From assembly GCF_013003965.1 (NCBI RefSeq), contig NZ_CP053069.1:3503419-3567418 (forward strand): DNA of 64,000 nucleotides, in the 5' to 3' direction. Below the pieces are notes generated by a model that was not told where the DNA came from, searched no databases, and was given only the letters and a program-made list of their open reading frames with translations. This document shows positions 52,679-62,885 of this stretch, piece after piece. How positions within the stretch are numbered: position 1 is the stretch's first letter; every line of letters begins with the position of its first letter. This DNA comes from Usitatibacter rugosus (lineage in GTDB: Bacteria; Pseudomonadota; Gammaproteobacteria; Burkholderiales; Usitatibacteraceae). The translations under genes and the position numbers were made by a program.

Positions 52679-53455
52679 TCACCGCTTCGTGGTGGAGAAG
52701 GCCGCGGTCTCGTAGGGCACGGTGAGCTCGGTGCGGCCGCGAAGCTCCGGCTCGGAATCGATCAGCGCGCGGACCTGCTCTTCCACGCGAGCCTTGTCCG
52801 CGTCGGAGAGCACCGCGATGAAGCTGGAGGACCGCACGCGGCGAACGATCACGTCCTCGGGCGAGCCGGTGTGGCCGATCGCGAAGTGCTCCTCGTGCAG
52901 CGGATCGAAGCCCTCGAACGGGAAGGCGGAGCGCCACTTGCCGGTGTAGTAGCGCGGCGTGTCGCCCTCGTAGCGATTGACGATCTCGTCCAGCTTCGCG
53001 ACCCAGCCCACGCGCGCATCGCGCATGTTCCACACGAGGCCGAGCTTGCCGCCGGGCTTCAGCACGCGGTGGATCTCGGCGAGCGCCGCGCGCGTGGCGA
53101 ACCAATGGAACGATTGTGCACAGACGACGGCATCGACCGACGCATCCGGCAGCGGGATCGCTTCGGCGGTACCTTCGAGCGCAACGACATTGGCGACGGC
53201 GGCCACGAGCTTCGCGCGCATCTCGGCCACGGGTTCGACGGCGACGACGCGCGCGCCCGTGGCGACGAGCCGCGGCGTGAACTTGCCGGTGCCCGCACCG
53301 AGATCGATGACCGTCTTGCCGGGGCCAAGGCCGATGAAATCGCGCAGCCATGCCACGAGCTCTGGCGCGTAGTCGGGGCGGCCTCGAACGTAGTTGTCCG
53401 CGGTGACGGGATATCCGTCGGCGGCAGCGTGATGGATGTTGGAATCGGGCTTCAT
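52679..53455 (-). CDS. Class I SAM-dependent methyltransferase
   Basis: A 258-residue cytoplasmic methyltransferase of the Methyltransf_11 type. SAM motif I VIDLGAGTGKFTPRL (about residue 55), motif II VVAVEPVAEMRAKL, and motif IV VDAVVCAQSFHWF with HRVLKPGGKLGLVWN are all clear. No substrate domain is visible. It forms a pair with the YjbR gene. Palindromic element E lies upstream of its start. Confidence 0.88.
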   Translation of the reverse strand: MKPDSNIHHAAADGYPVTADNYVRGRPDYAPELVAWLRDFIGLGPGKTVIDLGAGTGKFTPRLVATGARVVAVEPVAEMRAKLVAAVANVVALEGTAEAIPLPDASVDAVVCAQSFHWFATRAALAEIHRVLKPGGKLGLVWNMRDARVGWVAKLDEIVNRYEGDTPRYYTGKWRSAFPFEGFDPLHEEHFAIGHTGSPEDVIVRRVRSSSFIAVLSDADKARVEEQVRALIDSEPELRGRTELTVPYETAAFSTTKR

Positions 53456-53474
53456 GGATTGAGCCAGCGATAAA

Positions 53475-53517
53475 TAGGGTCAGACCCTAATTATTTTGTA
53501 ATTGGGGTCTGACCCCA
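53475..53517. repeat. GGGTCAGAC palindromic element, copy E (19-bp stem, two mismatches)
   Basis: Arms 53475-53493 (TAGGGTCAGACCCTAATTA) and 53499-53517 pair over 19 positions with two mismatches and a 5-nt loop. On the minus strand the element overlaps the ftsB stop codon: GTCAAG-TAATTGGGGTCAGACC (stop at 53519-53521). It lies between ftsB and the methyltransferase gene. Confidence 0.88.
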
Positions 53518-53518
53518 A

Positions 53519-55164
<1,646 letters not shown>

Positions 55165-55251
55165 TCAGCGTGGAGAATGAATCCGCTTGGAACCCGGAGA
55201 AGGTTCCGGCGCAATACAGGGCAGGACCCGTCACCCCCAGGAGGCACCCCC

Positions 55252-55443
55252 ATGAAGCCGCGTCTGTTCAACGTTCTGCTCCCGATGATGATCCTCGCGG
55301 CGACCGCGGTCCCCTCGGATCCGGCCAAGGCCGACGGCACCATCTGCCTGCGAGCGGCCGCGCCCGCGGCTCCGCAGAAGACGGTGAAGGCGAAGGCCGT
55401 GGTGGAGAAGCCGCGGAAAGACTGGCGGCTCGAGGCGATCTAG
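55252..55443 (+). CDS. Small exported protein of unknown function (63 aa)
   Basis: ATG 55252 follows AGGAGGCACCCC, a strong ribosome site. The protein has a leader helix (LFNVLLPMMILAATAVP) and a mature part ADGTICLRAAAPAAPQKTVKAKAVVEKPRKDWRLEAI with a single cysteine and a basic body. It does not resemble a family I know. It is divergent from eno (181-bp gap). Real translation is likely because of the ribosome site and leader, but homologues need checking. Confidence 0.6.
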   Translation: MKPRLFNVLLPMMILAATAVPSDPAKADGTICLRAAAPAAPQKTVKAKAVVEKPRKDWRLEAI

Positions 55444-55467
55444 CCGCGAGCCGCGCGAAGCGGCTCG

Positions 55468-55944
55468 CTACAGCTTCTTGATCAGGAGGTCCGCGGCCTT
55501 GCGGGCCTGGTCCGGATCGCGGTCCGTCACCTTGGGCGGGCCGACGGAGATCTGGACCCACGTGCGGTCCTTCCGCACGTTCATCTGGCCCGTCTTGCCG
55601 CTCCAGAACGCATCCACGCCCGAGATGAGGATGGGCTTGGTCTGCACCTGCAGGCGATGCTCGCCGAAGGCGTTCTTCACATCGCCTTCCGTACGGCCGA
55701 AGCGGAACTCCGCCGTGGCCGCGACGGGCTTGCCTTCCTTGAACCCCGTGTAGGTGCACTTCGTCACGACCTTGGGCCGCTTCACCTTCGGGTTGACGGG
55801 CTCGGGCTGCGCGGCGGTGCCCAGCGCGGCCTCCGCGTCCTGCTGCGTGAAGACTTCGCAGGCGTCGAACGCTTCCTGGGCCAGTGCCGGTCCCGCCAGC
55901 GCCAGCCCGATCAACGCGTGAAGCCCGAATCGCAACGCTTGCAT
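55468..55944 (-). CDS. Exported protein of unknown function (158 aa)
   Basis: A secreted or periplasmic protein with a clean signal peptide (LIGLALAGPALAQEA). The mature part has a DACEVFTQQDAEAALGTA start, found in some DUF3558-like exported proteins, and cysteines at VVTKCTYTGF that could pair with the first Cys. No enzyme motif is visible. It lies 23 nt after the next exported-protein gene on the same strand. Confidence 0.7.
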   Translation of the reverse strand: MQALRFGLHALIGLALAGPALAQEAFDACEVFTQQDAEAALGTAAQPEPVNPKVKRPKVVTKCTYTGFKEGKPVAATAEFRFGRTEGDVKNAFGEHRLQVQTKPILISGVDAFWSGKTGQMNVRKDRTWVQISVGPPKVTDRDPDQARKAADLLIKKL

Positions 55945-55967
55945 GTTCGCCCCCCTCTGTTCTTCGC

Positions 55968-56795
55968 TTACTGGTAGCGGATGCCCCCGATGGTGCCGGT
56001 GTACGTGCAGGCTGCGTCGACGGCGACCACGTTGCCGTTCATGCCTGCCTTCTGGATGTCGATCTGCGTGATCTGGTAGGTACCGCTGTTCAGGATGGTG
56101 CCGGTGGTCGTGCAGCTCCACTGGCCGGACATCGCGCCCATGCGGCCCAGCTGCGAGTAGGTGCCGGCGAAGTTGCACGAGGCGGCGGCGCCGTTGTTGA
56201 GCGTGTAGTCGACGCGGTAGTTGCTGGTGTTGCCGGTCGTGGTGCCGGTGACCGTGCCCAGGAGGTTCAGCTCCAGGTTGTTGTTCGCATTGTTCACGCA
56301 ATTGGACGTCTTCGAGAGCATGCCGCCGAAGAAGATGCCGGTGATGTCGTTCGTGGAGATCGTGGTGCGGGTGATGTTCTTCGTGACCGTGGTCTGGCCG
56401 ACGGTGTAGACCAGCGTGCCGGTGTTGGACGTGTCGAACGTGACCGTCATCGTGCCGACCTCGACCAGGCCGAACTGCGCCGGGTTGTAAGGCACCGTCG
56501 CGAAGAACGTGCCGTTGGTCTGGTAGAGCACGCCGCCGAACTTGGTCTGGCCCGCGTTGGCCGGCAGCGTGGCCAGGTTGCTCGCGATGAACCAGCGGTT
56601 CGTGTTGTCGTTGCCGTAGAGGAAGATCGTCGCGAAGAGCGTCGAGCCCTGCTGGACGATGTTGATGCCCCAGCCGTTCTCGGTGGGGTTCCACCAGATG
56701 TCGGTGTAGTCGGCGGTGGCGGGCGTGGCGGCGGCATTGCCGCAGAGGCCGAGGCCGAGCGCGGCCGCGGCGAAGAATCGGTGGAACGAGGTCAT
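55968..56795 (-). CDS. Exported WWNPTENGWG-motif protein (275 aa)
   Basis: A secreted protein with a signal peptide (LGLGLCGNAAA-TP). Near the mature N-terminus is YTDIWWNPTENGWGINIVQQGSTLFATIFLYGNDN, a motif recurring in exported beta/gammaproteobacterial proteins of unknown role. The rest is rich in Thr, Asn and Gly with repeated strands (TGTLVYTVGQTTVTKN; GTVTGTTTGNTSNYRV), suggesting a beta-structure. It may be attached to the cell surface. It is first of a pair with the 158-aa exported protein. Confidence 0.75.
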   Translation of the reverse strand: MTSFHRFFAAAALGLGLCGNAAATPATADYTDIWWNPTENGWGINIVQQGSTLFATIFLYGNDNTNRWFIASNLATLPANAGQTKFGGVLYQTNGTFFATVPYNPAQFGLVEVGTMTVTFDTSNTGTLVYTVGQTTVTKNITRTTISTNDITGIFFGGMLSKTSNCVNNANNNLELNLLGTVTGTTTGNTSNYRVDYTLNNGAAASCNFAGTYSQLGRMGAMSGQWSCTTTGTILNSGTYQITQIDIQKAGMNGNVVAVDAACTYTGTIGGIRYQ

Positions 56796-56890
56796 CGTAA
56801 AAACCCTTGCTGGGACAGTGAGAACGCCTATTTTCGCATCATTCGGGCCGAAAACTGTGTGCCCATCATGGAGATTGCCGGGACACCGTT

Positions 56891-57619
56891 TCAACGCACC
56901 AGGTTCTTCAGCGCGTCGATGGCGGCGTCCTTGCCGCCCCGGCGCAGCAGGTCGATGTTCGTGAGGACCTTCTGCGCGATCTTCGAGATGAGCGCGTTGG
57001 TGACGACGTTGGCCGCCTGGGCTGCGGTCACGCCGTCCGGCTTGCGGCCGATATTTCGCAGCTCGATGTCCGGCAACGTGAAGCCGATGCCCTGCCCCTT
57101 CAGGCCCGAGGTGGTCATCGTCACGCGCGCGCCGCGGATCGAGACCTTCTCGATCACGTAGCGCCGGCCCGGCGCCTGCGGTCCCGCGGCCTTGCCCTCG
57201 GCCGGCGTGCCCGAGCGTTGCAGGTAGCCTTCGATGTTCTTCTGGATCGCATCCAGGTTGGTCGCTCCCGAGCCCGCGCGGTCGTACCAGATCTCGGGCG
57301 CCTCCACGGCGATCTCGCGGATCACGATCAGGTCGTCGCGGATCGTGGCGGGTTCCACCGCAAGGCGGATCTGGCCCACGCGCGCGGTGCGCGGCGCGCT
57401 GAATCCCTTCGGCGTTGCGATCTCCACGCCCTTCAGCGCGCCCTTGCCATCGGTGGCGGAGAGCTCGACGTCTTTCACTTTCACCTCGACGCCCAGCATC
57501 TCGGAGCCGTACTTCTCGATCGCGTAGTGCGCGATCACGTCGAGCTTGTTCACCACGAGGTAGGCCGCGCCCGCCGCGAGCACGAGCAGCACGCCGAGGA
57601 TGATGAGCGCCTTCTTCAC
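56891..57619 (-). CDS. AsmA-like single-helix periplasmic protein
   Basis: A 242-residue protein starting at GTG 57619. One N-terminal helix (ALIILGVLLVLAAGAAYLVV) is followed by a periplasmic body with the AsmA-like opening NKLDVIAHYAIEKYGSEMLGVEVKVKDVELSATDGKGALKGVEIATPKGF and strands IRLAVEPATIRDDLIVIREIAVEAPEI. AsmA relatives are long phospholipid-transport bridges; this short version is unlikely to span the periplasm. It lies 7 nt after a lipoprotein gene on the same strand. Confidence 0.75.
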   Translation of the reverse strand: MKKALIILGVLLVLAAGAAYLVVNKLDVIAHYAIEKYGSEMLGVEVKVKDVELSATDGKGALKGVEIATPKGFSAPRTARVGQIRLAVEPATIRDDLIVIREIAVEAPEIWYDRAGSGATNLDAIQKNIEGYLQRSGTPAEGKAAGPQAPGRRYVIEKVSIRGARVTMTTSGLKGQGIGFTLPDIELRNIGRKPDGVTAAQAANVVTNALISKIAQKVLTNIDLLRRGGKDAAIDALKNLVR

Positions 57620-57626
57620 GGCCGGC

Positions 57627-58475
57627 TCACTTCGCGGCCACCAGCGCCTCCAGCACCGGCTTCTGCTTCTCGAGGAGCGCGAGGCGGTCGGCATCCTTCT
57701 GCGTGAAGCTTGCCGCGAGCTTCGAGCCCGCGAGCGTGGCGGCGTTCTCCACCTGGAGCTGCAGCGCGAGCTGCGCCTGCTTCGCAAGCTCGGAGGAGTT
57801 CCACTTGTTGGGCGACGAGCTGGGCAGCCGCACGTCGCGCACCTGGCCGGCCGCGATCGGCGGCGAGGCCTTGTACGTGAACTCGTCGGTCATCAGGACC
57901 TTGTCGTCCGCGCCCTTCACCGTCGCGCGCAGGAAGAGGCTCGAGAGCACTTCCTCGGAGCCGTTGGACACCTTGAAGTCGAGGATGCCCATGCGCTGCG
58001 CGTCGGTGCCGACGATGGCGATGCGCGGCTCGAGGATCTCCACCTTCGCGAGGAAGTCGCGCGCGGATTCCTTCTCCTTGCGGGCGCGCGTGAGCTTTTC
58101 GATTTCGATCTTCGAGGTCGCGAGCTGGCGCTCGGCCTGCTCCTTCATGCGCAGCTTCGCCGCGGCGACGATGTCGCGGCCGGTGCGGCCGTTCACCTGC
58201 GGCATGAGCGGCTCGGCGAGCTCGGTCAGCGGGGTGGAACGCAGCTTGTCCACGGCCGTCAGGATGCCGCCCTCGAAGCCGATGGAGACGTCGGAGACGG
58301 CGAGGATGCGGAGCGACTCGTCGAGCTGCTTGCGGTCCTCCTCCGAGACGGAGTTGCGGACCTTGTTCAGGCTCGTGCGGTAGGCGGCCTCGCTCGAACC
58401 GTCGAGCTTCTGGTCGAGGCCCCCCGAGCACGCGGCGAGCGCGAGGGTGGAAGCCAACAGGATGGCGCGAAACAC
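57627..58475 (-). CDS. Lipoprotein of unknown function (DUF6694-like)
   Basis: A 282-residue lipoprotein. The start is GTG 58475 with AAGGAG upstream, giving leader VFRAILLASTLALAAC with the lipobox cysteine (LAAC) at residue 16. The body is mainly helical (ELAEPLMPQVNGRTGRDIVAAAKLRMKEQAERQLATSKIEIEKLTRARKEK), then a beta-rich part (FKVSNGSEEVLSSLFLRATVKGADDKVLMTDEFTYK) and a C-terminal helix. It precedes the AsmA-like gene by 7 nt. An ATG at 58508 adds an atypical leader. Confidence 0.7.
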   Translation of the reverse strand: MFRAILLASTLALAACSGGLDQKLDGSSEAAYRTSLNKVRNSVSEEDRKQLDESLRILAVSDVSIGFEGGILTAVDKLRSTPLTELAEPLMPQVNGRTGRDIVAAAKLRMKEQAERQLATSKIEIEKLTRARKEKESARDFLAKVEILEPRIAIVGTDAQRMGILDFKVSNGSEEVLSSLFLRATVKGADDKVLMTDEFTYKASPPIAAGQVRDVRLPSSSPNKWNSSELAKQAQLALQLQVENAATLAGSKLAASFTQKDADRLALLEKQKPVLEALVAAK

Positions 58476-58512
58476 GGCTTGCTCCTTTTCCGGCGCCGGG
58501 AACCGCATCCTT

Positions 58513-59913
58513 CTACGAGATGCTGGCGAGCACTGCCCTCAAACCCTGCATTTCACCGCCCAGCGGGCGACCCGGGCGGGAGACGTCGTTCCACGAATAG
58601 ACGTCGAAGTGGGCCCACGATACCTCGGACGGCACGAAGTAGTCGAGGAAGAGCGCCGCGGTGATCGCGCCGGCGAAGCCGCCGCGGCCCGAGTTGGTGA
58701 AGTCCGCGATGTCGCTGTCGAAGAAGCGGCGGTAGTTTCTCCACAGCGGCATGCGCCACATCGGGTCCTCGAGCGTGAGCGCGGCTTTCTCGAACCGGGC
58801 GGCCAACTTGTCGTCGTTGCAGAAGAGCGCGGGCAGCTCGGGGCCCAGCGCCACTCGCGCGGCGCCGGTGAGCGTGGCGAAGTCGATGATCGTCTTCGGT
58901 TTCTGCTCGACGGCATAGGCGAGCGCGTCGCATAGCACCACGCGGCCCTCGGCATCCGTGTTGTGGATCTCGATGTGGTGGCCGGCTCGCGTCTTGATCA
59001 CGTCGCCGGGGCGATAGGAGTTGCTGCTGATGTTGTTCTCGACCGCGGGGATCAGCATGTGCAGGCGGATCGGGAGCTTCCTCTGCATGATAAGGCGCGC
59101 GAGCGCCAGCGCGTGCGCAGCGCCGCCCATGTCCTTCTTCATGAGGCGCATGCCCTCGGCGCCCTTGATGTCGAGCCCCCCCGTGTCGAAGCACACGCCC
59201 TTGCCGACGACGGCGAGCTTCGGATTCTTCGGGTTGCCCCACGTGATCTCGATCAGGCGCGGCTGGCGGTCGGGCGCGGCGGCGCGGCCCACGGCGTGGA
59301 TCGCGGGGAAGTTCTCGGCGAGCAGTTGCTCGCCCACCCACTCGCGATACTTGCCGCCGAATTGCCGCGCCTGCTCGCGCGCGGCGTTGGCGAGGTGCTC
59401 GGGACCCATGTCCTCGGTCGGCGTGTTGACGAGGTCGCGCACCAGGCGCTGCGCCTCGGCGCATTGCAGGGCGAGCACGACCTTCGTGGAATCCTCGACC
59501 TGCAGCTCGGCGGGCACGCGGCCCGACTTGCGGTACTTCGCGAACTTGTAGCTGCCGAGGGCCCACGAGAACGCGGCGTTGTCGGCAGGGATCGTGAGCG
59601 GCCCCTTGCCCAGCTCGTAGCGGCCGGCAGGGAGTTTCAGGGGCAGGTTCGCGAGCGCCCAGACATCGTCGGCATCGCGAACGCCGGCCAGCACCATCGC
59701 GGCGCCGCCCTGCTCGTCGGGGACGATCGTGTGCGTGTTCGCGGCGCCCTCGAAGCCGGCCGTCTCCGTCCAGCGACGCTGCACGGGCGTGAGCTTCGCG
59801 AGGAGCTTGGGCAGGCGCGCCCGGTCGGACGCGAGGATGGGGATGGCTTTGCGGAAGGACTTCTTGTCGGTGATGACGGTCACGGGCGGCGATCTGGAGC
59901 GGGAAACCGTCAT
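58513..59913 (-). CDS. M17-family leucyl aminopeptidase
   Basis: A 466-residue cytosolic metallopeptidase. The catalytic domain has VGKGVCFDTGGLDIKGAEGMRLMKKDMGGAA (metal Lys and Asp), IEIHNTDAEGRVVLCDALAYA (signature NTDAEGR with catalytic Arg and Glu) and FATLTGAARVALG. The N-terminal Macro-like domain is short and divergent, and the length is below that of E. coli PepA (503), closer to PepB. ATG 59913 gives MTVSRSRSPPVTVITDKKS; the in-frame start at 59949 is less likely. Confidence 0.92.
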   Translation of the reverse strand: MTVSRSRSPPVTVITDKKSFRKAIPILASDRARLPKLLAKLTPVQRRWTETAGFEGAANTHTIVPDEQGGAAMVLAGVRDADDVWALANLPLKLPAGRYELGKGPLTIPADNAAFSWALGSYKFAKYRKSGRVPAELQVEDSTKVVLALQCAEAQRLVRDLVNTPTEDMGPEHLANAAREQARQFGGKYREWVGEQLLAENFPAIHAVGRAAAPDRQPRLIEITWGNPKNPKLAVVGKGVCFDTGGLDIKGAEGMRLMKKDMGGAAHALALARLIMQRKLPIRLHMLIPAVENNISSNSYRPGDVIKTRAGHHIEIHNTDAEGRVVLCDALAYAVEQKPKTIIDFATLTGAARVALGPELPALFCNDDKLAARFEKAALTLEDPMWRMPLWRNYRRFFDSDIADFTNSGRGGFAGAITAALFLDYFVPSEVSWAHFDVYSWNDVSRPGRPLGGEMQGLRAVLASIS

Positions 59914-59957
59914 TTTACGGGCGAAAGTCGAAAGCGGGATCAAAGTCAAAGCGGGAT

Positions 59958-60097
59958 CACAGAGGACACAGAGGGGGCACAGAGGACACAGAGGAAAACC
60001 TTCAGGGTCAATCCTGCTTCGAAGGCCACCTCAGAGCACGGTCACACCCCGCACTGCTTTCCTCTGTGTCCTCTGTGCCCCCTCTGTGTCCTCTGTG
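59958..60097. repeat. CACAGAGG long-arm inverted repeat, copy 2
   Basis: Arms 59958-59997 and 60058-60097 are perfectly complementary over 40 bp, built of iterated CACAGAGGA units; the loop is 60 nt. The arm-loop junction GGAAAACCTTCAGGGTCAAT matches the inverted loop edge of copy 1 (28989). The remaining bases of the 59914-60129 gap show no gene. Confidence 0.93.
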
Positions 60098-60129
60098 TCA
60101 AAAGCTTCACCCGCGAACCACGCTGCCAA

Positions 60130-60537
60130 TCACTTCACGACATCGAGGCTTGGCGTCCATTCCATGGATTTCCCCTCGCACTCCTGCTTGATCGCGAAGC
60201 GGCGAATTCCGGGCGTGCTCGGCAGATGGACCAGAGCCCCGAAGTCATCGAAGTAGTCCGCCTCCAGCCGCCCGCGCCATGTGATCTCGATCACGGGCTC
60301 CTTCTTCATCTCGACGGTCCAGCCCGGCTTCGGCTGCGGACGCACGGTCTTCATGTCCTCGGGAAACTTCACGGTGAGTGCCACGGTGGCCGCGGCATCG
60401 CAGCCATGGCCCACGCGAAACGTGAGGCGCGTGTAGCTGTTGACCGGAGAGCTCTTCGGCTCGACGGCGACGTGTGCGTGGGCCGTGGCGGCCGCAAGGG
60501 CCACGGTGGCGAGGGCGATGCGATTCAGTAGTCCCAT
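60130..60537 (-). CDS. Exported DUF1775/YcnI-like copper-associated protein
   Basis: A 135-residue protein with a signal peptide ending ATAHA, so the mature protein should begin with His (HVAVEPKSSPVNSYTRLTFRV). Mature N-terminal His is the copper ligand of YcnI-family proteins. Further hallmarks: GHGCDAAATVALTVKFPEDMKTVRPQPKPGWTV, with the conserved Trp, and DDFGALVHLPSTPG. Its start lies 13 nt inside the TonB receptor gene, so the two are co-translated. It is likely a periplasmic copper chaperone or buffering protein. Confidence 0.88.
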   Translation of the reverse strand: MGLLNRIALATVALAAATAHAHVAVEPKSSPVNSYTRLTFRVGHGCDAAATVALTVKFPEDMKTVRPQPKPGWTVEMKKEPVIEITWRGRLEADYFDDFGALVHLPSTPGIRRFAIKQECEGKSMEWTPSLDVVK

Positions 60538-62822
60538 TTCAGCTCCGCCATGTAGGTTCGTTGCGGGTACGGGTGGAAGTTCCAGTACTCGTAGTTGTTC
60601 AGGTTATCGATGCCGAAGGATGCGCTCCAGTTGCGGTCGTACTTGAAGCGCACGCGCGCATCCACCACGAAGAACTTGCTGGTGCCGGTGTAGGCAAAGC
60701 CGTTCGGGTCCGAATTGTCGAGCGTGTTGTACTGCTTGCCGCTGTAGCGCGCGCCGAGGGATCCCGACCAGCGCTCGTCCACGCGGTAGGTCGCGAGGAC
60801 GTTCGCCCGCCAACGCGGCACGCGGGGCTGCCACTTGCCGACGCTCGCCGGAAACTTCTCGTTCTCGCGGATGATGGAATCGGCGAAGGTGAGGCTCGCC
60901 GCGAGGTCCAGCCCGCGCGTGAAGACTTCCGTTGCCTGCGCCGCGAGCTCGAGGCCCGAGGTGCGGATGTGGTCCACGTTCTGGATGCTGGTCACGTTCG
61001 GGAAGACCGTCACGTTGGTCTGCGAGTAGAGCGCGTCCTTCGTGTCTTCGAAGAACGCCGTGGCACGCGCGACGCCGAAGCCGAGGTCGTATTCCGCGGT
61101 GAGCTCGCTGGTCCACGACTTCTCGGGCTTCAGGTTCGGGTCGTTGTTCACGATCGTGCCCGTCGAGATCGTGCCCTGGTAGAGCTCGGAGACGGTGGGA
61201 TTGCGGATCGCACGGCCGAGCGAAGCGCGCAGCACCCACTCGTGCGTGGCTTGCCAGGCGATGGCGGCCTTCGGCGAGAAGGTCGTGTCGTCGCGCTCCG
61301 GGAAACCGATCGTGGTCGAAGCGTTGGAGAGCGCGCCGTCGGAGGCCTGCCACTTCTCCGCGCGAAGCCCGAGCGTCGCCCGCCATTCCGGACCGAGCCG
61401 CATCGTGTCCTGCAGGTACGCGCTGGTGAGCTCCGTCTGGCCCTGGAACGCCGAGAAGCGCGCGCCTGCGCCACCGAAGATCCAGTCGCTGGTGTCGGAG
61501 ACCAGCGTGCGCATCTTCTGCCGGTCGTACTGCACGCCCAGGTCGACGAGATGCATTCCGTTCGCACCGTCGGGGCGCCAGGCACCCTTCAGCCACAACG
61601 AGCCCCAGCCGGTGCCGTTCTGGTCCGCGATGCGCCCGGCACCGCCCGAATCGGCGATGGGACGCGCCACGAGCGGCGAGCGCACGAGATCGCGCTGGTA
61701 GTCGTAGTAGCTCGCGAGCACCTCCCAGTCGAAGAGGCCTTGCGTGTGCGTCTTCAGGGCGAAGCCGTGGATCAGGTGCTGCATGTCGGCACGGTTCTGG
61801 GTGATCTCGGTCGGCGCGATCGTGAACGAGCGGCCGTCGATGTTCACCGTTCCCGCGTAGACGGGATTGCCCGCCGCGTCGAAGAGATACGGCTGCGAAT
61901 TGCGGAAGGCCTCGTTCTTCCAGAAACCGAACGTGTAGCTCGCGCGCATCGTCGAGGTGAAGTCGTACGCCACCTTCACCTTCGCGTGATCCTGCTCGGT
62001 GGAGGTTTGCGTGCCCGTGCCGAGGATCCACTGGTCCTGGTTGCGCGGATTCTGGCCGAAAACGGCTCCGGTGACCGGCGTGCCGGCGCTGCCCGGCGTG
62101 CCCGTCGTGATCACCTTCGTGGCGAACGTGAGCGGGTGCGCGTCGTTGTCGAGGTGGTTGGCGTTGATCCACCACGAGAACCCGCCCGCGCGGCTGCCGA
62201 TCGAGGCGCTCGCCTGGTAGCCGTCGTAGTCGTCCTTCGTGCGGTAGAGGTCGAACTTCTGCCGGAAGCCGGAGACCTTGGCGTGCGCCTCGAACTGCGT
62301 GGGCATGCGCGTCACGTAGTCGACGACGGCACCCACGGAGTTGCCGGAGTAGGCGGCGGAGAACGGTCCGTAGAGGACGTCGACACGCTCGATCTCCTCG
62401 GGCGTCACGAGGCCCCAGCGCGGCGTGAAGCTCGCGCCGTTGCCGAGCAGGTTCGACAGCAGGATGCCGTCGGCGAACACGAGCGAGCGGGCGCTGTTGC
62501 CGGTGCCCGACGCTCGCGTGGCGAGCACGGCGTGGTCGTAGTCGCCGATGTTGCGCTTGCGGACCAGCAGGCTCGGGAAGTACTTGAGCGCGTCCTCCGC
62601 GTCGGACGCGTTGATCGACTCTTCCACCTGCTTGCCGGTGATGCCCTCGATGGTCGTGGGGATGTGCGACGGCAGCGACGTGGGTCGCCCGCCGGTCACC
62701 GTGACGGTGCCGAGGCTCTTCACGGGGCCCGGGTCGTCGCCATGGTCGGCGAGTGCGGGCGAGGTCGCGCCCAGCATGACCGCGATCGAGACGGCATGCG
62801 CCGCCTCTCGGTGCTTCTTCAT
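60525..62822 (-). CDS. TonB-dependent outer-membrane receptor (putative copper/metal)
   Basis: A 765-residue receptor. A signal peptide (AVMLGATSPALA), a His/Asp-rich mature start (DHGDDPGPV), a TonB box-like LGTVTVTGG, plug domain (VEESINASDAEDALKYFPSLLVRKRN ... IERVDVLYGPFSAAYSGNSVGAVVDYVTR) and a 22-strand-type barrel ending WNFHPYPQRTYMAELKWDY are visible. The terminal aromatic residue is right for outer-membrane insertion. The DUF2946 and DUF1775 neighbours suggest copper uptake, though the ligand is not proven. ATG 62822 gives MKKHREAAHAV. Confidence 0.88.
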   Translation of the reverse strand: MKKHREAAHAVSIAVMLGATSPALADHGDDPGPVKSLGTVTVTGGRPTSLPSHIPTTIEGITGKQVEESINASDAEDALKYFPSLLVRKRNIGDYDHAVLATRASGTGNSARSLVFADGILLSNLLGNGASFTPRWGLVTPEEIERVDVLYGPFSAAYSGNSVGAVVDYVTRMPTQFEAHAKVSGFRQKFDLYRTKDDYDGYQASASIGSRAGGFSWWINANHLDNDAHPLTFATKVITTGTPGSAGTPVTGAVFGQNPRNQDQWILGTGTQTSTEQDHAKVKVAYDFTSTMRASYTFGFWKNEAFRNSQPYLFDAAGNPVYAGTVNIDGRSFTIAPTEITQNRADMQHLIHGFALKTHTQGLFDWEVLASYYDYQRDLVRSPLVARPIADSGGAGRIADQNGTGWGSLWLKGAWRPDGANGMHLVDLGVQYDRQKMRTLVSDTSDWIFGGAGARFSAFQGQTELTSAYLQDTMRLGPEWRATLGLRAEKWQASDGALSNASTTIGFPERDDTTFSPKAAIAWQATHEWVLRASLGRAIRNPTVSELYQGTISTGTIVNNDPNLKPEKSWTSELTAEYDLGFGVARATAFFEDTKDALYSQTNVTVFPNVTSIQNVDHIRTSGLELAAQATEVFTRGLDLAASLTFADSIIRENEKFPASVGKWQPRVPRWRANVLATYRVDERWSGSLGARYSGKQYNTLDNSDPNGFAYTGTSKFFVVDARVRFKYDRNWSASFGIDNLNNYEYWNFHPYPQRTYMAELKWDY

Positions 62823-62885
62823 CGTTCCTCCGGATGCAATGCACACGCGCGAGCCTGCGGCTCCTGCGCGCGACGGATTGACGGA

